Part shown: positions 43,333-51,997 of the stretch, piece by piece
Layout of the letters: every line of letters starts with the position of its first letter
Numbering within the stretch: the stretch's first letter is position 1
From: Streptomyces sp. NBRC 110028
GTDB taxonomy: Bacteria; Actinomycetota; Actinomycetes; Streptomycetales; Streptomycetaceae
Reading direction: 5' to 3'
Assembly: GCF_001417735.1 (NCBI RefSeq)
Contig: NZ_BBUZ01000029.1
Coordinates: 221,926-285,925 of the forward strand
Length of the DNA stretch: 64,000 nucleotides
Notes under the pieces: generated by a model
Databases searched by the model: none
Seen by the model: the letters and a program-made list of their open reading frames with translations, nothing else
What the model was told of the DNA's origin: nothing
Translations under genes and position numbers: made by a program

Positions 43333-44637
43333 ATGACCGAGACCACCGTCATCGACACGGGAACCGGCTATGGGCGCAAGCCCTCGTCGCACGACGCCCG
43401 CCTGACCGAGGTCGGCCCCGGCACCCCGATGGGCGAGGCGCTGCGCCGCTACTGGCACCCGATCGCCAGCTCCACCGCGCTGACCAGCGACGTTCCGCAC
43501 CGCGCCTGCCTCTTGGGCGAGAACCTGATCGTCTTCCGGGACGGCCGGGGACGCGCGGGCGTGGTTTTCGAGCGGTGCGCTCACCGCGGCAGCAGCCTCT
43601 ACTTCGGCCGCATCGAGGAGGACGGCATCCGCTGCTGCTACCACGGCTGGAAGTTCGACGTGCAGGGCCAGTGCGTGGAGCAGGCATGTGAGGTGGACGG
43701 CGGTCGCCGCCGCAACCTGGCACGCCAGCCGTGGTACCCGGTGGAGGAGCGGTACGGCCTGGTCTTCGTCTACATGGGCCCGTCCGAGCTCAAGCCCCCG
43801 CTCCCGCGATTCGACAGCCTGGAGCCCCTCGAAGAGGGCGAGACCTACTTCAGCAGCTGGACGGTGCCCGGAGCCGAGGTCCTCGGTATGGAGCAGGACT
43901 TCAACTGGCTCCAGCTCTTCGAGAACGCGGTCGACCCCGTGCACGCGTCCTGGCTGCACTCCACCCACAGCGGATTCCAGTTCCAGGGGACCGGCACCAC
44001 CGGCTTCCCCGAGAGCTTCTACGACGCCTCCACCGTCGCGGAGCGCGTCACCTACCACCGCACCGACCACGGCGTGAAGTACGTCCAGCGCTACCAGGAC
44101 GAGAAGGGCCCCGACGGGGAGCTCGTGGACATCGACTGGTCGGTGGAGCTCCACCTGCCGAACATCATCTGCCTGCCCAACTTCAACAGGGTGACCCCCG
44201 ACACCCGGAACGACATGCTCATCTGGGTCGTCCCCGTCGACGACACGCACCACCGTCTGGTCTTCACCATCCGCGCCGCCGACCCGAAACGGCTCGAGGA
44301 CTTCGTCTTCGGCATCAAGCAGAACGGCAAGGACGGCTGGCTGCTGACCGACGAGGAGCGCCAGCGCTTCCCCGGCGACTACGAGGCTCAGCGGTCGCAG
44401 GGCGACATCACCCAGCACTCGGAGGAGACCCTGGCCCCGTCCGACCGCGGGGTCGTCATGCTCCGGCGCATGCTGCGCACGATGGTGGACGACGTCGAGG
44501 CGGGCCGGACCCCGCTGGGCGTCGCCGCGCCCGGCGAGCCGGTCCGGCAGGTGGAGTCCGGGGCCCTCATCCGGCGGGAGGCGGCGGACCAGGCCGGGGC
44601 GGCCGGGATCGCCGCACCCACGGCCGCGGGGGCGTGA
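43333..44637 (+). CDS. Rieske non-heme iron oxygenase, second copy
   Basis: A 434-residue oxygenase closely related to the one at 17872-19170. Cluster ligands are Cys82-x-His84 and Cys101-x2-His104 (ERCAHRGSSL, CCYHGWKFD); the mononuclear iron site is NAVDPVHASWLH. ATG at 43333 has GAGGAG at 43317-43322; a TTG at 43327 is an alternative. The C-terminal 40 residues are an Ala/Gly-rich tail absent from the first copy. It heads a three-gene operon with its own reductase and NTF2-like protein, in the same order as region C, and probably acts on a related methoxy- or aryloxy-aromatic. Confidence 0.93.
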   Translation: MTETTVIDTGTGYGRKPSSHDARLTEVGPGTPMGEALRRYWHPIASSTALTSDVPHRACLLGENLIVFRDGRGRAGVVFERCAHRGSSLYFGRIEEDGIRCCYHGWKFDVQGQCVEQACEVDGGRRRNLARQPWYPVEERYGLVFVYMGPSELKPPLPRFDSLEPLEEGETYFSSWTVPGAEVLGMEQDFNWLQLFENAVDPVHASWLHSTHSGFQFQGTGTTGFPESFYDASTVAERVTYHRTDHGVKYVQRYQDEKGPDGELVDIDWSVELHLPNIICLPNFNRVTPDTRNDMLIWVVPVDDTHHRLVFTIRAADPKRLEDFVFGIKQNGKDGWLLTDEERQRFPGDYEAQRSQGDITQHSEETLAPSDRGVVMLRRMLRTMVDDVEAGRTPLGVAAPGEPVRQVESGALIRREAADQAGAAGIAAPTAAGA

Positions 44638-44644
44638 TCGAGGC

Positions 44645-45607
44645 GTGACCACCACCTGGACGGACGTGGTCGTCGTGAATCGGCACGACGCCGCGCCGAG
44701 AATCGCGGTCTTCGACCTCGCCCGGGTCGACGGCGGCGAACTGTGGGAGTACGAGCCCGGCGCCCACGTCGACGTTCAGGTCGGCGAGACGGGACTGGTC
44801 CGGCAGTACTCCCTGTGCGGCCCGTCCGGAGCCCGCAAGCAGTACCGGCTCGCTGTCCTGCACGACCCCGCGTCACGCGGCGGCTCCCAGGCGATGCACG
44901 CCCTCGCCGAGGGCGACACGCTGCGGATCGCCGCACCGAGGAACCGCTTCGGTCTGGCGCACGCGCGCCGGCACCTGCTCCTCGCGGGAGGTATCGGCAT
45001 CACCCCGCTGTTGTCGATGGCCCAGACCCTCGATGCCACCGGCGGGGACTACCACCTGCACTACTGCGCCCGCAGCCGGGCCGAGGCGGCCTTCGTCCCC
45101 GAGCTGGAGAACCACCCGCGCGTCACCCTCCACTTCGACGACCAGGACCCGGACCAACTCCTCGACCTGGAAAGCGACATGGGCAAACCCGCTCCGGACA
45201 CCGCGGTCTACCTCTGCGGTCCCGGCGGGTTCATGGACTACGTGCTCGGGCGGGCGGCCGAACTCGGATGGCCCGCGTCCGCCCTGCACAAGGAGCGCTT
45301 CAGCGCCGCGGTGCCCGCCGCCGAGCCCGACGGCGGAGAAGGGGACGGCTTCACGGTCCGGCTCTCCTCGACGGGGGCGGAATACCCCGTCCCCGAGGAC
45401 CGGAGCGTCCTCGACGTCCTGCTGGCGAACGGCGTCCACGCCCCCAACTCGTGCGGGCAGGGCATCTGCGGCGAGTGCATCGTACGGGTGCGCGCCGGCG
45501 AGCCCGATCACCGAGACGACGTCCTGACCGACGACGAGCGCGCGGAGGGCCTGTTCACCCCGTGCTCGTCGCGGTCGAGGTCCCCGATCCTGGAGCTGGA
45601 ACTGTGA
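44645..45607 (+). CDS. Ferredoxin-NAD(P)H reductase, second copy
   Basis: A 320-residue VanB-type reductase, paralogous to the one at 16899-17861 and of identical length. Flavin motif RQYSLCGPSG, nucleotide motif LLLAGGIGITPLLSMA, YLCGPGGFMDYV, and the 2Fe-2S loop CGQGICGECIVRV are all intact. GTG at 44645 is 7 bases after the oxygenase stop; its own stop overlaps the next gene as GTGA. It supplies electrons to the adjacent oxygenase. Confidence 0.93.
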   Translation: MTTTWTDVVVVNRHDAAPRIAVFDLARVDGGELWEYEPGAHVDVQVGETGLVRQYSLCGPSGARKQYRLAVLHDPASRGGSQAMHALAEGDTLRIAAPRNRFGLAHARRHLLLAGGIGITPLLSMAQTLDATGGDYHLHYCARSRAEAAFVPELENHPRVTLHFDDQDPDQLLDLESDMGKPAPDTAVYLCGPGGFMDYVLGRAAELGWPASALHKERFSAAVPAAEPDGGEGDGFTVRLSSTGAEYPVPEDRSVLDVLLANGVHAPNSCGQGICGECIVRVRAGEPDHRDDVLTDDERAEGLFTPCSSRSRSPILELEL

Positions 45608-46023
45608 CCAGCTCGCCGACGGCGGTGACCCCCCACCCCACCCCTGCCACCGTCGAGGAGGCCGAGGCCGCCTGGCTCGCGGCCCAGACGCTCCCCGACC
45701 CGGAGCCGGCGATCCGCGCCCTGCTGCACCCTGACTGTGTGATCGTCCACAGCGCCGTCGGCCACATCCACGGCGTGGACGACTGGCTGCGGTACGTGGC
45801 ACGTCTGGGCCGGACCAGCCAGGTGGACACCTACGACGTGACCGTCCAGCGGTTCGGCACCACGGCCGTGGTCAGCTGCCTGCAGGAAATGCGCGTTGCC
45901 TTCGTGCCCGAGCTGTCCTCGTTCGTCATCCAGGCCGCCGTCAGCCGGGTCTGGGTGGCGGGCACATCGCACGACTGGCTGCTGGCGCACATGCAGCTGG
46001 CCCGGCGGCTCCCGCCGCGATGA
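45604..46023 (+). CDS. NTF2-like protein, second Rieske cassette
   Basis: A 139-residue NTF2-fold protein starting at GTG 45604 inside the reductase stop. EEAEAAWLAAQTLPDPEPAI, HSAVGHIHGVDDWLRYV and VVSCLQEMRVAFV parallel the protein at 16495-16902 (EQAEAAWLVAL, HGPVGKIDDRETFVHF, ITTCLQEMHIVF). The repeated coupling of this small protein with the reductase is the main hint that it belongs to the oxygenase complex or handles its product. Confidence 0.82.
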   Translation: MTSSPTAVTPHPTPATVEEAEAAWLAAQTLPDPEPAIRALLHPDCVIVHSAVGHIHGVDDWLRYVARLGRTSQVDTYDVTVQRFGTTAVVSCLQEMRVAFVPELSSFVIQAAVSRVWVAGTSHDWLLAHMQLARRLPPR

Positions 46024-46053
46024 TTTCCGTGCTCCCGATGGGCGGGAGCTACG

Positions 46054-46758
46054 TCATTCTTCGGGCGCGTCGCCCACCGGTGTACCGGGCACCGCCGCCT
46101 CGTCGGCCGTCGTCTCGGCAAGTGCGTTGATGATCCGGGCCACCTGCTCGGCGTAGTGGTTGATGAACTCCTGCGAGGTGGGGTCCTGTCCGGTGAACTC
46201 GCGGGCGATCCACGGTAGGGCCGTCGGGGCGATCGAGGCGGCGAAGAAGGCGAGGGACACCGCTCCGACATCGAGGTCGGAGCGGATCTCGCCGCGCGCC
46301 TGCCGCTCCCGCATCTCTTCGATGTTCTTGAACAGCTCGGCAGCGCGCTCGTCCTCGGCCGGAGGGCGTGTGCCGGGCTCTTCGCGTGTCAGCGTGTGGA
46401 CCCAGCCAGGATCCTCATACGCCATGTGGCAGTACCGCCGGACGGCTTCGGCAAAGGGCAGGGCGTGACCGACAGGCATGGCCGTCTCCAGCCACCGTTC
46501 GCTCAGCGCCTCGTACAGACCGCGTTTGCTCCCGAAGTAGTAGGTGATCAGCTGATGGCTGACACCGGCCGCCTCCGCGATACGGACGACCCGGGCCCCG
46601 TCGAAACCGTGGGTGCCGAACTCGGCGCCGGCCGCGGCCAGAATGGCGCGCCGGGTACCCACGGGGTCCCGCTGGCGGCCGGGATCATTGGGGTGCCTGC
46701 GGCGCTGCCGCCTGCCGGACGGTTCCGTCTTGCCTGCTGTCGTTTCCTCCGCTGCCAC
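46054..46758 (-). CDS. TetR-family regulator
   Basis: A 234-residue TetR protein with a basic N-terminal tail of about 33 residues (GRRQRRRHPNDPGRQRD) that may touch DNA. The helix-turn-helix is TRRAILAAAGAEFGTHGFDG, RIAEAAGVSHQLITYYFGSKRGLY. It is convergent with the second Rieske cassette (30-bp gap) and is the nearest regulator to it, but could instead have controlled the GH3 gene that now lies broken on its other side. Confidence 0.85.
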   Translation of the reverse strand: MAAEETTAGKTEPSGRRQRRRHPNDPGRQRDPVGTRRAILAAAGAEFGTHGFDGARVVRIAEAAGVSHQLITYYFGSKRGLYEALSERWLETAMPVGHALPFAEAVRRYCHMAYEDPGWVHTLTREEPGTRPPAEDERAAELFKNIEEMRERQARGEIRSDLDVGAVSLAFFAASIAPTALPWIAREFTGQDPTSQEFINHYAEQVARIINALAETTADEAAVPGTPVGDAPEE

Positions 46759-46809
46759 AAGGACGACCTTACCGGCGGTTTTGTCCGGGCAGGCCGACCA
46801 CCGCTTGGC

Positions 46810-47941
46810 GGCCTTCGGTCATCGCCGCCTTCCCCGACGCCGACGTGGAGTACGCGCTCGGCGCCGTCATCCAGGAGGGCATCGCCGAACTGCCGCTGGA
46901 CGACCTCACCAACCCCGCCACCGGCGAACCGGGGGTGCGCGTGCGCTTCCTGAGCGACGGGCGCGAACCCTTCGCCGAGGACCGCTGCGCCACCCGCCTC
47001 GTCTGGTTCGGCGGAGACGTCCCGGTCGACCGCTCCCACACCCTGGCGATCACACCCGCTACGCCTCCCCCGCACCGAGACACTGCGCCTCGGCGTCGCC
47101 ACCCCGGGAGTCTCACGGATCTGGGCCGACGGGCAGCTTGTCCTAGACGCCGATGTCCCGCTCGCGGACGACCAACCCGGTGCCGCGTTCCTGCACCTGC
47201 CGGCCACCTCCGCGCCGTTCCCGGTCAGCTGCGGGGCAGACGGTGGAGATCCGCGTCGAGTACGAGATCGCCGAGGACCTCGGCCTCGCCGGAGCCCTCG
47301 CGTACACGCTCGGCACGGAAGCGGACGACGCCGACCCGGACGGGCTGATCGAGCGGACGGCCGCCGGGCATCCTGCCCTGGCGCGACGACGTCGCCGCCG
47401 TCCTGCTCACCTGGTTCGGCGGCCAGGAGTACGGCAACGCCCTGGCCGACGTACTCACCGGAGTGCGCGAGCCCGGCGGCCGACTGCCCACCACCTGGCC
47501 GGCGCGCGAGAGCGACGTGCCCGTGCTCGACGTCACGCCGGTGAACGGCACGATGCGGTACGACGAAGGCGCCAAGGTGGGCTACCGGGCGTGGCTGCGC
47601 TCCAGCACCGCCCCTGCCCACCCGTTCGGGTACGGACTCGGCTACACCACCTGGGCCGTGGACCGGGCCACCGCTCCCACGGAGTTCGGCCCCGGCGGCG
47701 TGGTGGAGGTCCACGCCGAGGTCACAAACACCGGCGGCCGCGCGGGCAACACATCGTGCAGGTCTACGCGTCGCGCCCGCACACGGCCGTCGACCGCCCG
47801 GCGCGGTGGCTGGTCGGCCACGAGGTGATCCGCCTTGCCCCGGGCGCCACCGAAACCGTGGAGGTCACCGTCCCTGCCCGCGCCGTCGACCACTGGGACG
47901 AGTGCGCGTGGGCGTACGAATCGGGGAAGTTCACGCTGTAG
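46810..47941 (+). pseudogene. GH3 beta-glucosidase, frameshifted and truncated
   Basis: Pieces in three frames follow the C-terminal half of a PA14-containing family-3 glycosidase: AAFPDADVEYALG, the PA14 part LRLGVATPGVSRIWADG, LIERTAA, then WRDDVAAVLLTWFGGQEYG, REPGGRLPTTWP, PFGYGLGYTTW, and the fibronectin-like end TETVEVTVPARAVDHWDECA. The N-terminal barrel with its Asp nucleophile is missing, about 60 residues are deleted after LIERTAA, and at least three frameshifts occur. It is a relic of a further plant-glycoside gene. Confidence 0.8.
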
Positions 47942-48344
47942 GTGGGCTCCAGCGCCGAGGATCTGCCCGCCTCGGTGCGCCTGCGCCTGTGCTGACCACC
48001 AGTCGCGGCGAAGCCCCGCGGCGGGCCGGGTGCCGTGCCTGACCCGCCGCGGACGACTCAGCGGCAACGGACACATCCGCGCGATGGAACGCATGCTCGG
48101 CGCACGCCGCCGCGGCGGCGTGCGGTCGGCGGAGCCGTCGTAGAGGCCGGACCGCAAAAACGACCGGCTTGCGGACTCACGGGACATGATGACCCCGGAG
48201 TGCCCGCGTGCCCTGGTCGACGGTTCGCGTTGCGGTGTCGGCCGCAAGGATGCCAACGGCGCAACGCCCCGTCGAGGTGCCAGTGACGAGCAGGGGAATT
48301 GGGCGCTCGCATTTGCTGGGGGTAAGGAGGCGTCACCCCTATGC
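47942..48344. other. Non-coding spacer with a 24-bp palindrome
   Basis: No gene is supported. A perfect palindrome made of CGCACGCCGCCG and its complement occupies 48101-48124. It marks the change from the catabolic region to the mobile-element debris and could be a terminator or a recombination scar. Confidence 0.4.
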
Positions 48345-48440
48345 GACCTGCGTGTATTCGGTGGATGAGGCCGCAGAGTCGATCACGTCGACGGATGCGA
48401 GTGTCGTCGGTGGCGGTGAGTGGTTCGGGCTCGGTGAGTC
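48345..48440 (-). pseudogene. IS transposase C-terminal remnant
   Basis: The minus strand reads PLTATDDTRIRRRDRLCGLI and, after a one-base shift, HEYTQVA and stop. This is the end of the integrase-core transposase family represented intact at 53301-54383 (which ends RTRILGGLINEYRYAA). Only the last ~30 residues remain. Confidence 0.6.
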
Positions 48441-48518
48441 GGTTCGGCGCCCGTTGTCCAAGGGATCGGTGCTGCCTGTGTCTGGTCGCGTCGGCAACGG
48501 GGGATGGGCCCTCTACCG

Positions 48519-48686
48519 TCACGGTTGACCGGCGGGCCCCACTGCAGCGCTCAGGCTCCCTGACCAGGACGGACGAGGTTTCTGGCACATGCAGGTCTGC
48601 ACGGCGGCTATCGCCTGCTCGTAGGTGTCTGTCTCGGTGTCGATGGTCAGCCGCACGACGCTCCCCTTCGTGATTGCTGTCGGCAT
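48519..48686 (-). CDS. Small hypothetical protein (55 aa)
   Basis: A 55-codon frame starting ATG at 48686: MPTAITKGSVVRLTIDTETD, then TYEQAIAAVQTCM and a Ser/Pro/Gly-rich end. The first 35 residues have good coding character (acidic-polar, T-x-D-T-x-x-E repeats); the tail is less convincing and may be out of frame. It resembles small genes of actinobacterial mobile elements, but no function can be given. Confidence 0.4.
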   Translation of the reverse strand: MPTAITKGSVVRLTIDTETDTYEQAIAAVQTCMCQKPRPSWSGSLSAAVGPAGQP

Positions 48687-48761
48687 TCTTCTTCAGGACG
48701 GGGATGTGCCCGAGCGGCTGGTGGCGGTCGACCGGGGGGGGAGCCTGTCAGGATGGTGGGC

Positions 48762-48917
48762 ATGGCGATTGAGACGGCGGCGCATGATGAGCGGTCCCTC
48801 GCCAACGTCGTCGGCGCGCCGGGAGACCGGTCGATCGGCCAGCGTCTGGACGCGGTCGAACGCGTCCTGTTCGCCCTCGCCCGTGCGCAGGGCATCGACC
48901 CCGCCATCGCTCCCTGA
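48762..48917 (+). CDS. Small hypothetical protein (51 aa)
   Basis: A 51-residue frame (ATG 48762): MAIETAAHDERSLANVVG, then DRSIGQRLDAVERVLFALAR and AQGIDPAIAP. The amphipathic helix in the second half and the clean stop suggest a real small protein of the kind found on integrative elements. It is divergent from the 55-residue gene at 48519. Function unknown. Confidence 0.45.
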   Translation: MAIETAAHDERSLANVVGAPGDRSIGQRLDAVERVLFALARAQGIDPAIAP

Positions 48918-49096
48918 CCCAGCCGACCCCGGTCGTCACGTAACGGGCACAACTGTGGGCCTCGGGCTTACGGACGGTCCGACGGAATGGTGAGGCGGGC
49001 TGGCCGACGATCGTCATTCAGCGAGGCGACCGCGGCGATCCAATGTCGACCGCACCCGGCGAGGTGCGGATTATCCCCCACGCAGGAGGGCTGCTG

Positions 49097-49409
49097 TGCG
49101 CTCGCCCGGAAGATCTTCCACGGCCGGGCCGGGCAGCTCTACCAGAACTACCAGGACGGCATGGAGGACCAGATCGGCGCGCACGGCCTGGTCCTCAACG
49201 CCCTGGTGCTCTTCAACACCCGGTACATGGACGCCGCCGTCACCCAGCTCCGCGCCGACGGCTTCGATGTCCGCGACCAGGACGTAGTCCGGTTCTCCCC
49301 GTTCGTGCGCCACCACGTCAACATGCTCGGCCGGTACTCCTTCCAGCTGCCGGAGCTGCCCGGGGGCCTGCGGCCCTTGCGCGATCCGGACACCGCAGAT
49401 CAAGAGTGA
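49097..49409 (+). pseudogene. Tn3-family transposase C-terminal fragment
   Basis: The frame reads LARKIFHGRAGQLYQNYQDG, MEDQIGAHGLVLNALVLFNT, RYMDAAVTQLRADGFDVRD and NMLGRYSF, the end of a Tn3-type transposase. All upstream catalytic sequence is missing, and no terminal inverted repeat was recognised next to it. Confidence 0.8.
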
Positions 49410-49419
49410 GGCAGCTGCT

Positions 49420-49677
49420 CGACGACGGCGAGCAGGGTGCCGAACGTATCGCCGCTCTGCGGAGCCAGACACCTCCGGCCGTGCTGCGCTCCCTGGAGAT
49501 GTACGCCCCCTTCATACGGAACATCCACATCGTCACCGACGGCCAGACCCCCGCCTGGCTGAACACCGACGCTGCCGGCATCCAGATTGTGGATCACAAG
49601 GACATCTTCTCCGACCCCGACGTACTGCCGGTCTTCAACTCCCATGCCATCGAGACGCAGCTCCACCACATACCCGT
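49420..49677 (+). pseudogene. Stealth-family phosphotransferase fragment cut by an IS
   Basis: The frame reads VLRSLEMYAPFIRNIHIVTD, GQTPAWLNTD, VDHKDIFSD and LPVFNSHAIETQLHHIP, the conserved region 2 of Stealth (capsule/exopolysaccharide hexose-phosphate transferase) proteins. It breaks off at 49677 exactly where the left end of an IS begins. Its 5' part is also missing (joined to the Tn3 fragment). Confidence 0.75.
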
Positions 49678-49968
49678 GAAGGGTGTCTTTATTGCCGTAC
49701 GGTGGTTGACCTAGGGCTTTGCGATTGCTCGAGTATGGGCGTGATCAGTGATCGTAGTCTGCGACTGCCCTCCCTGATCTTCTGCCGACTACTGGACTGC
49801 CTCCTCTTGTTGAGCCGATCGACCGTCGTGAACAACGCCGAGATCCTCGCGCTTCGCCATGAGGTCGGCGTGCTTCGCCGACAGGTCGAGCGGCCTCGGT
49901 TTTCGTAGGCTGATCGTGCCGTGCTCTCCGCCCTCGCCCGGCACCTGCCACCTGTCGTACGCCGCCAT
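49677..49968 (+). mobile_element. Left-end fragment of an integrase-core IS (copy 1)
   Basis: Starts with TGAAGGGTGTCTTTATTGCC, the same end as copy 2 at 51585. The transposase start follows from ~49747: LPSLIFCRLLDCLLLLSRST, EILALRHEVGVLRRQVERPR, an in-frame TAG, then ADRAVLSALARHLPPVVRRH. It ends abruptly at about 49968 against a zinc-ribbon gene fragment. Confidence 0.7.
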
Positions 49969-50275
49969 CGGCCGCCGATGGAAGCTCACCGCCCGGTACG
50001 CTGCGGCCTGGCTCGCCGCCCGCGTCGAGAGCATGCCCGGCCCGTTCGAGCTGCTCACCGACGACCAGCTGCGCCAGATCGCCACCGTGGCCGCCCGCGC
50101 CGCGCACTGCGTTGAGACCACACTCGACATGGCCGACCACAAGGCCGCGCTCACCCGGCCGTGCCCGGACTGCTCCGGCGAACTGGTCATCACGGCCGAG
50201 GGCGGCGAATGGCCGTTGGTGTGGTGCGGCCGGTGCAGGCGAACCTGGCACGAGCCGGAGACCAGCGCGGCCTGA
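49969..50275 (+). pseudogene. Zinc-ribbon protein, 5' end lost
   Basis: About 100 residues: ARYAAAWLAARVESMPGPFE, LLTDDQLRQIATVAARAAHC, then CPDC and CGRC knuckles (RPCPDCSGEL, VWCGRCRRTWHEP) forming a C-x2-C...C-x2-C zinc ribbon. The frame runs in from the IS fragment without a credible start. Such proteins occur on phage-like and integrative elements of Streptomyces. An internal ATG at 50033 could give a short product. Confidence 0.55.
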
Positions 50276-50598
50276 CGGGAATACACGATCTGTTTCGGAC
50301 GGCGGAAGGTGCCGGACAGGCGGAAATCAGCCAATCTCAACCTTGTTGATCCACAACGAGGTTGAGCGTCGCCGCAGGTCAGAAGTTGTCTCCAAACATT
50401 CTTGGAGATCCAAAGAGTTGAGGAAAAACCCCTGCTCAAAGGTGGGGTCGCCCAGATGGCTGCGGAGAACTCACGCGAACGTATCGGCAGGCCAGAAGCG
50501 CATAACGTCAGTTGAGCGAGGTAGAGGGCCGCCTGCCGGGGCGGCCCTCCTAGCGTCCTCGCACCTCATCAAGCCGATAAGAGAAGGAAGACATACCC
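50276..50598. other. Spacer with two hairpins
   Basis: No gene. A 13-bp stem with one mismatch lies at 50336-50366 (CTCAACCTTGTTG against CAACGAGGTTGAG). A 10-bp perfect stem, GAGGGCCGCC at 50524-50533 with GGCGGCCCTC at 50540-50549, looks like a terminator. Confidence 0.5.
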
Positions 50599-50790
50599 AT
50601 GCAAACACAGGCTTGGCGAAACGCGGGAGTCGAGTGGCGGCGCCCCGACCTCGCTGACGGCACGCTCGCGGCGATCGCCTGGTACCTCCTCCACACGACT
50701 CCGCAGGTCCCGGAGGTGATTCCGGTCGCGGTGGCGTTCATCTTGCTCCGCTGCGTCCGCGTCCACCGTCCGGCCGAAACCCGCCGGTAG
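50599..50790 (+). CDS. Small hypothetical membrane-type protein (63 aa)
   Basis: A 63-residue frame: QAWRNAGVEWRRPDLADG, TLAAIAWYLLHTTPQVPEVI and PVAVAFILLRCVRVHRP. One hydrophobic segment (about residues 40-52) may cross the membrane. ATG at 50599 has GAAGGAAG upstream, and a 9-bp hairpin follows the stop. It is flanked by other mobile-element small genes and has no known function. Confidence 0.5.
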   Translation: MQTQAWRNAGVEWRRPDLADGTLAAIAWYLLHTTPQVPEVIPVAVAFILLRCVRVHRPAETRR

Positions 50791-50807
50791 TCGCCCAGCA
50801 CGTGCGT

Positions 50808-50831
50808 CCCGGCCGCTGAAGCGCGGCCGGG
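50808..50831. terminator. Hairpin after the 63-aa gene
   Basis: CCCGGCCGC at 50808-50816 pairs with GCGGCCGGG at 50823-50831 around a 6-base loop, 18 bases past the stop of the 63-residue gene. Confidence 0.6.
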
Positions 50832-50852
50832 AGCACACGCGTGCTCAGTTGA

Positions 50853-51052
50853 TCACCAGATGTCTGGGCCGTCGCCGCGCCACTCGATCAGCTCCGGGTC
50901 GTCCAGGGCGAGTCCTCGGCACCAGCTCGGCGTAGGAACTCCAAGACGTCGGCGGGTCCCCGAGCGAGCCCGGCGATCTCACCCCGGATCGTGACCCGCT
51001 TCCCGCCCCTGAGGGATGGCGGATGCACGACGACGGGCGGGTGCACGGCCAT
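50853..51052 (-). pseudogene. Small mobile-element protein with one frameshift
   Basis: From ATG 51052 the minus strand reads MAVHPPVVVHPPSLRGGKRV, GEIAGLARGPADVLEFLRRA, then after a one-frame jump ALDDPELIEWRGDGPDIW and stop. Joined, this is a 66-residue protein of a type I associate with Streptomyces integrative elements. The frameshift sits near 50918. Confidence 0.45.
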
Positions 51053-51584
51053 GCATCCAGCGTGCGGCGGCTGGCAGGCGCACGCATCCCAGAGCCTCCA
51101 GCGTCAGGCAGTCTGGATCGGGCCGAAGTACGTCGGCGTGAGGAACAACGCCTCGAAACGCCTTTGGGTCGCGCCGCTTGCGCAGCCACCCGCACAGGGG
51201 AGTCAACACAATTGTGATCATGGACGTCAGTACGATGGCGTGCAGGCCTTCCGCCTCGTCGCGGCCGACCTCGGCGAGGAACCTCTTGTACCTCGCATCG
51301 ATGGCCCGCTCAAAGTCGCCCATGGCCTTCAGAAGCCTCCGCAGCTGTGCTCGACGCCGCTGCATCACGCACCTCGGCACGGGCCATGGCGCCGGTATCC
51401 GCCACGGTCAAGCGCCCGGTGATTCTCGGAACGTGTACTGGTGGACCGCGTCGACCGGCTCGGCGATGTCGTACTGCCCGGCTGCGGCCCGTGCGATGGT
51501 CTGGGCCTCGCGGTCGGCGCGCCTCATCAGTCACGGCTGCTCAACGGTGAAGGCTCAAGGAGGACACGGATGGCCCGACCTACC
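51053..51584. other. Degraded mobile-element DNA
   Basis: No intact gene is supported. On the minus strand, short coding-like scraps occur (for example LKAMGDFERAIDARYKRFLA at ~51230-51320 and ADREAQTIARAAAGQYDIAE at ~51450-51520), in different frames and without recognised families. Confidence 0.35.
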
Positions 51585-51855
51585 TGAAGGGTGTCTTTAT
51601 TGCCGTACGGTGGTTGACCTGGGGCTTTGCGACCGCCCAGGTATGGGCGTGATCGCTGATCGTGGGCCTGCGACTGCTCTACCTGATCTTCTGTCGACTG
51701 CTGGGCTGCTTCCTTTTGCTGGGCCAATCGACCGCCGCGTGCAACGCCGAGATTTTCATTCTCCGCCACGAGGTCGCGGTGCTGCGTCGGCAGATCGACC
51801 GACCGCAGCTGCCCTTGTGGGGAGCGCCCTGTTGTCACTTGACCGCTTCCGCGTA
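51585..51855 (+). mobile_element. Left-end fragment of the same IS (copy 2)
   Basis: Begins with TGAAGGGTGTCTTTATTGCC like copy 1 and stays close to it for about 230 bases. The transposase start reads LLYLIFCRLLGCFLLLGQST, EIFILRHEVAVLRRQIDRPQ and is then truncated. Two left-end fragments of one IS lie 1.9 kb apart in the same direction. Confidence 0.7.
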
Positions 51856-51934
51856 GAGCGTCCTATGGAGCTTGACGACGCGATAGGTCTGAGAGAGTAT
51901 TAAAATAGAGCATAAGAGGAGAATTGTCGCGCGG

Positions 51935-51979
51935 CTGGGGGTCAAGGGGTCGCAGGTTCAAATCCTGTCGTCCCGACCA
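51935..51979 (+). tRNA. 3' half of tRNA-Pro(GGG), probable att scar
   Basis: From the anticodon loop (CTGGGGG) onward the sequence is a tRNA: anticodon-stem 3' side TCAAG, T-arm GTCGCAGGTTCAAATCCTG, acceptor 3' strand and an encoded CCA at 51977-51979. The 5' half (acceptor 5' strand, D-arm, anticodon 5' side) is absent; AT-rich foreign sequence replaces it. This is what an integrase crossover inside a tRNA gene leaves at one element end. It is not a functional tRNA. Confidence 0.75.
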
Positions 51980-51997
51980 GCGTTTTCGCAGGTCGGA

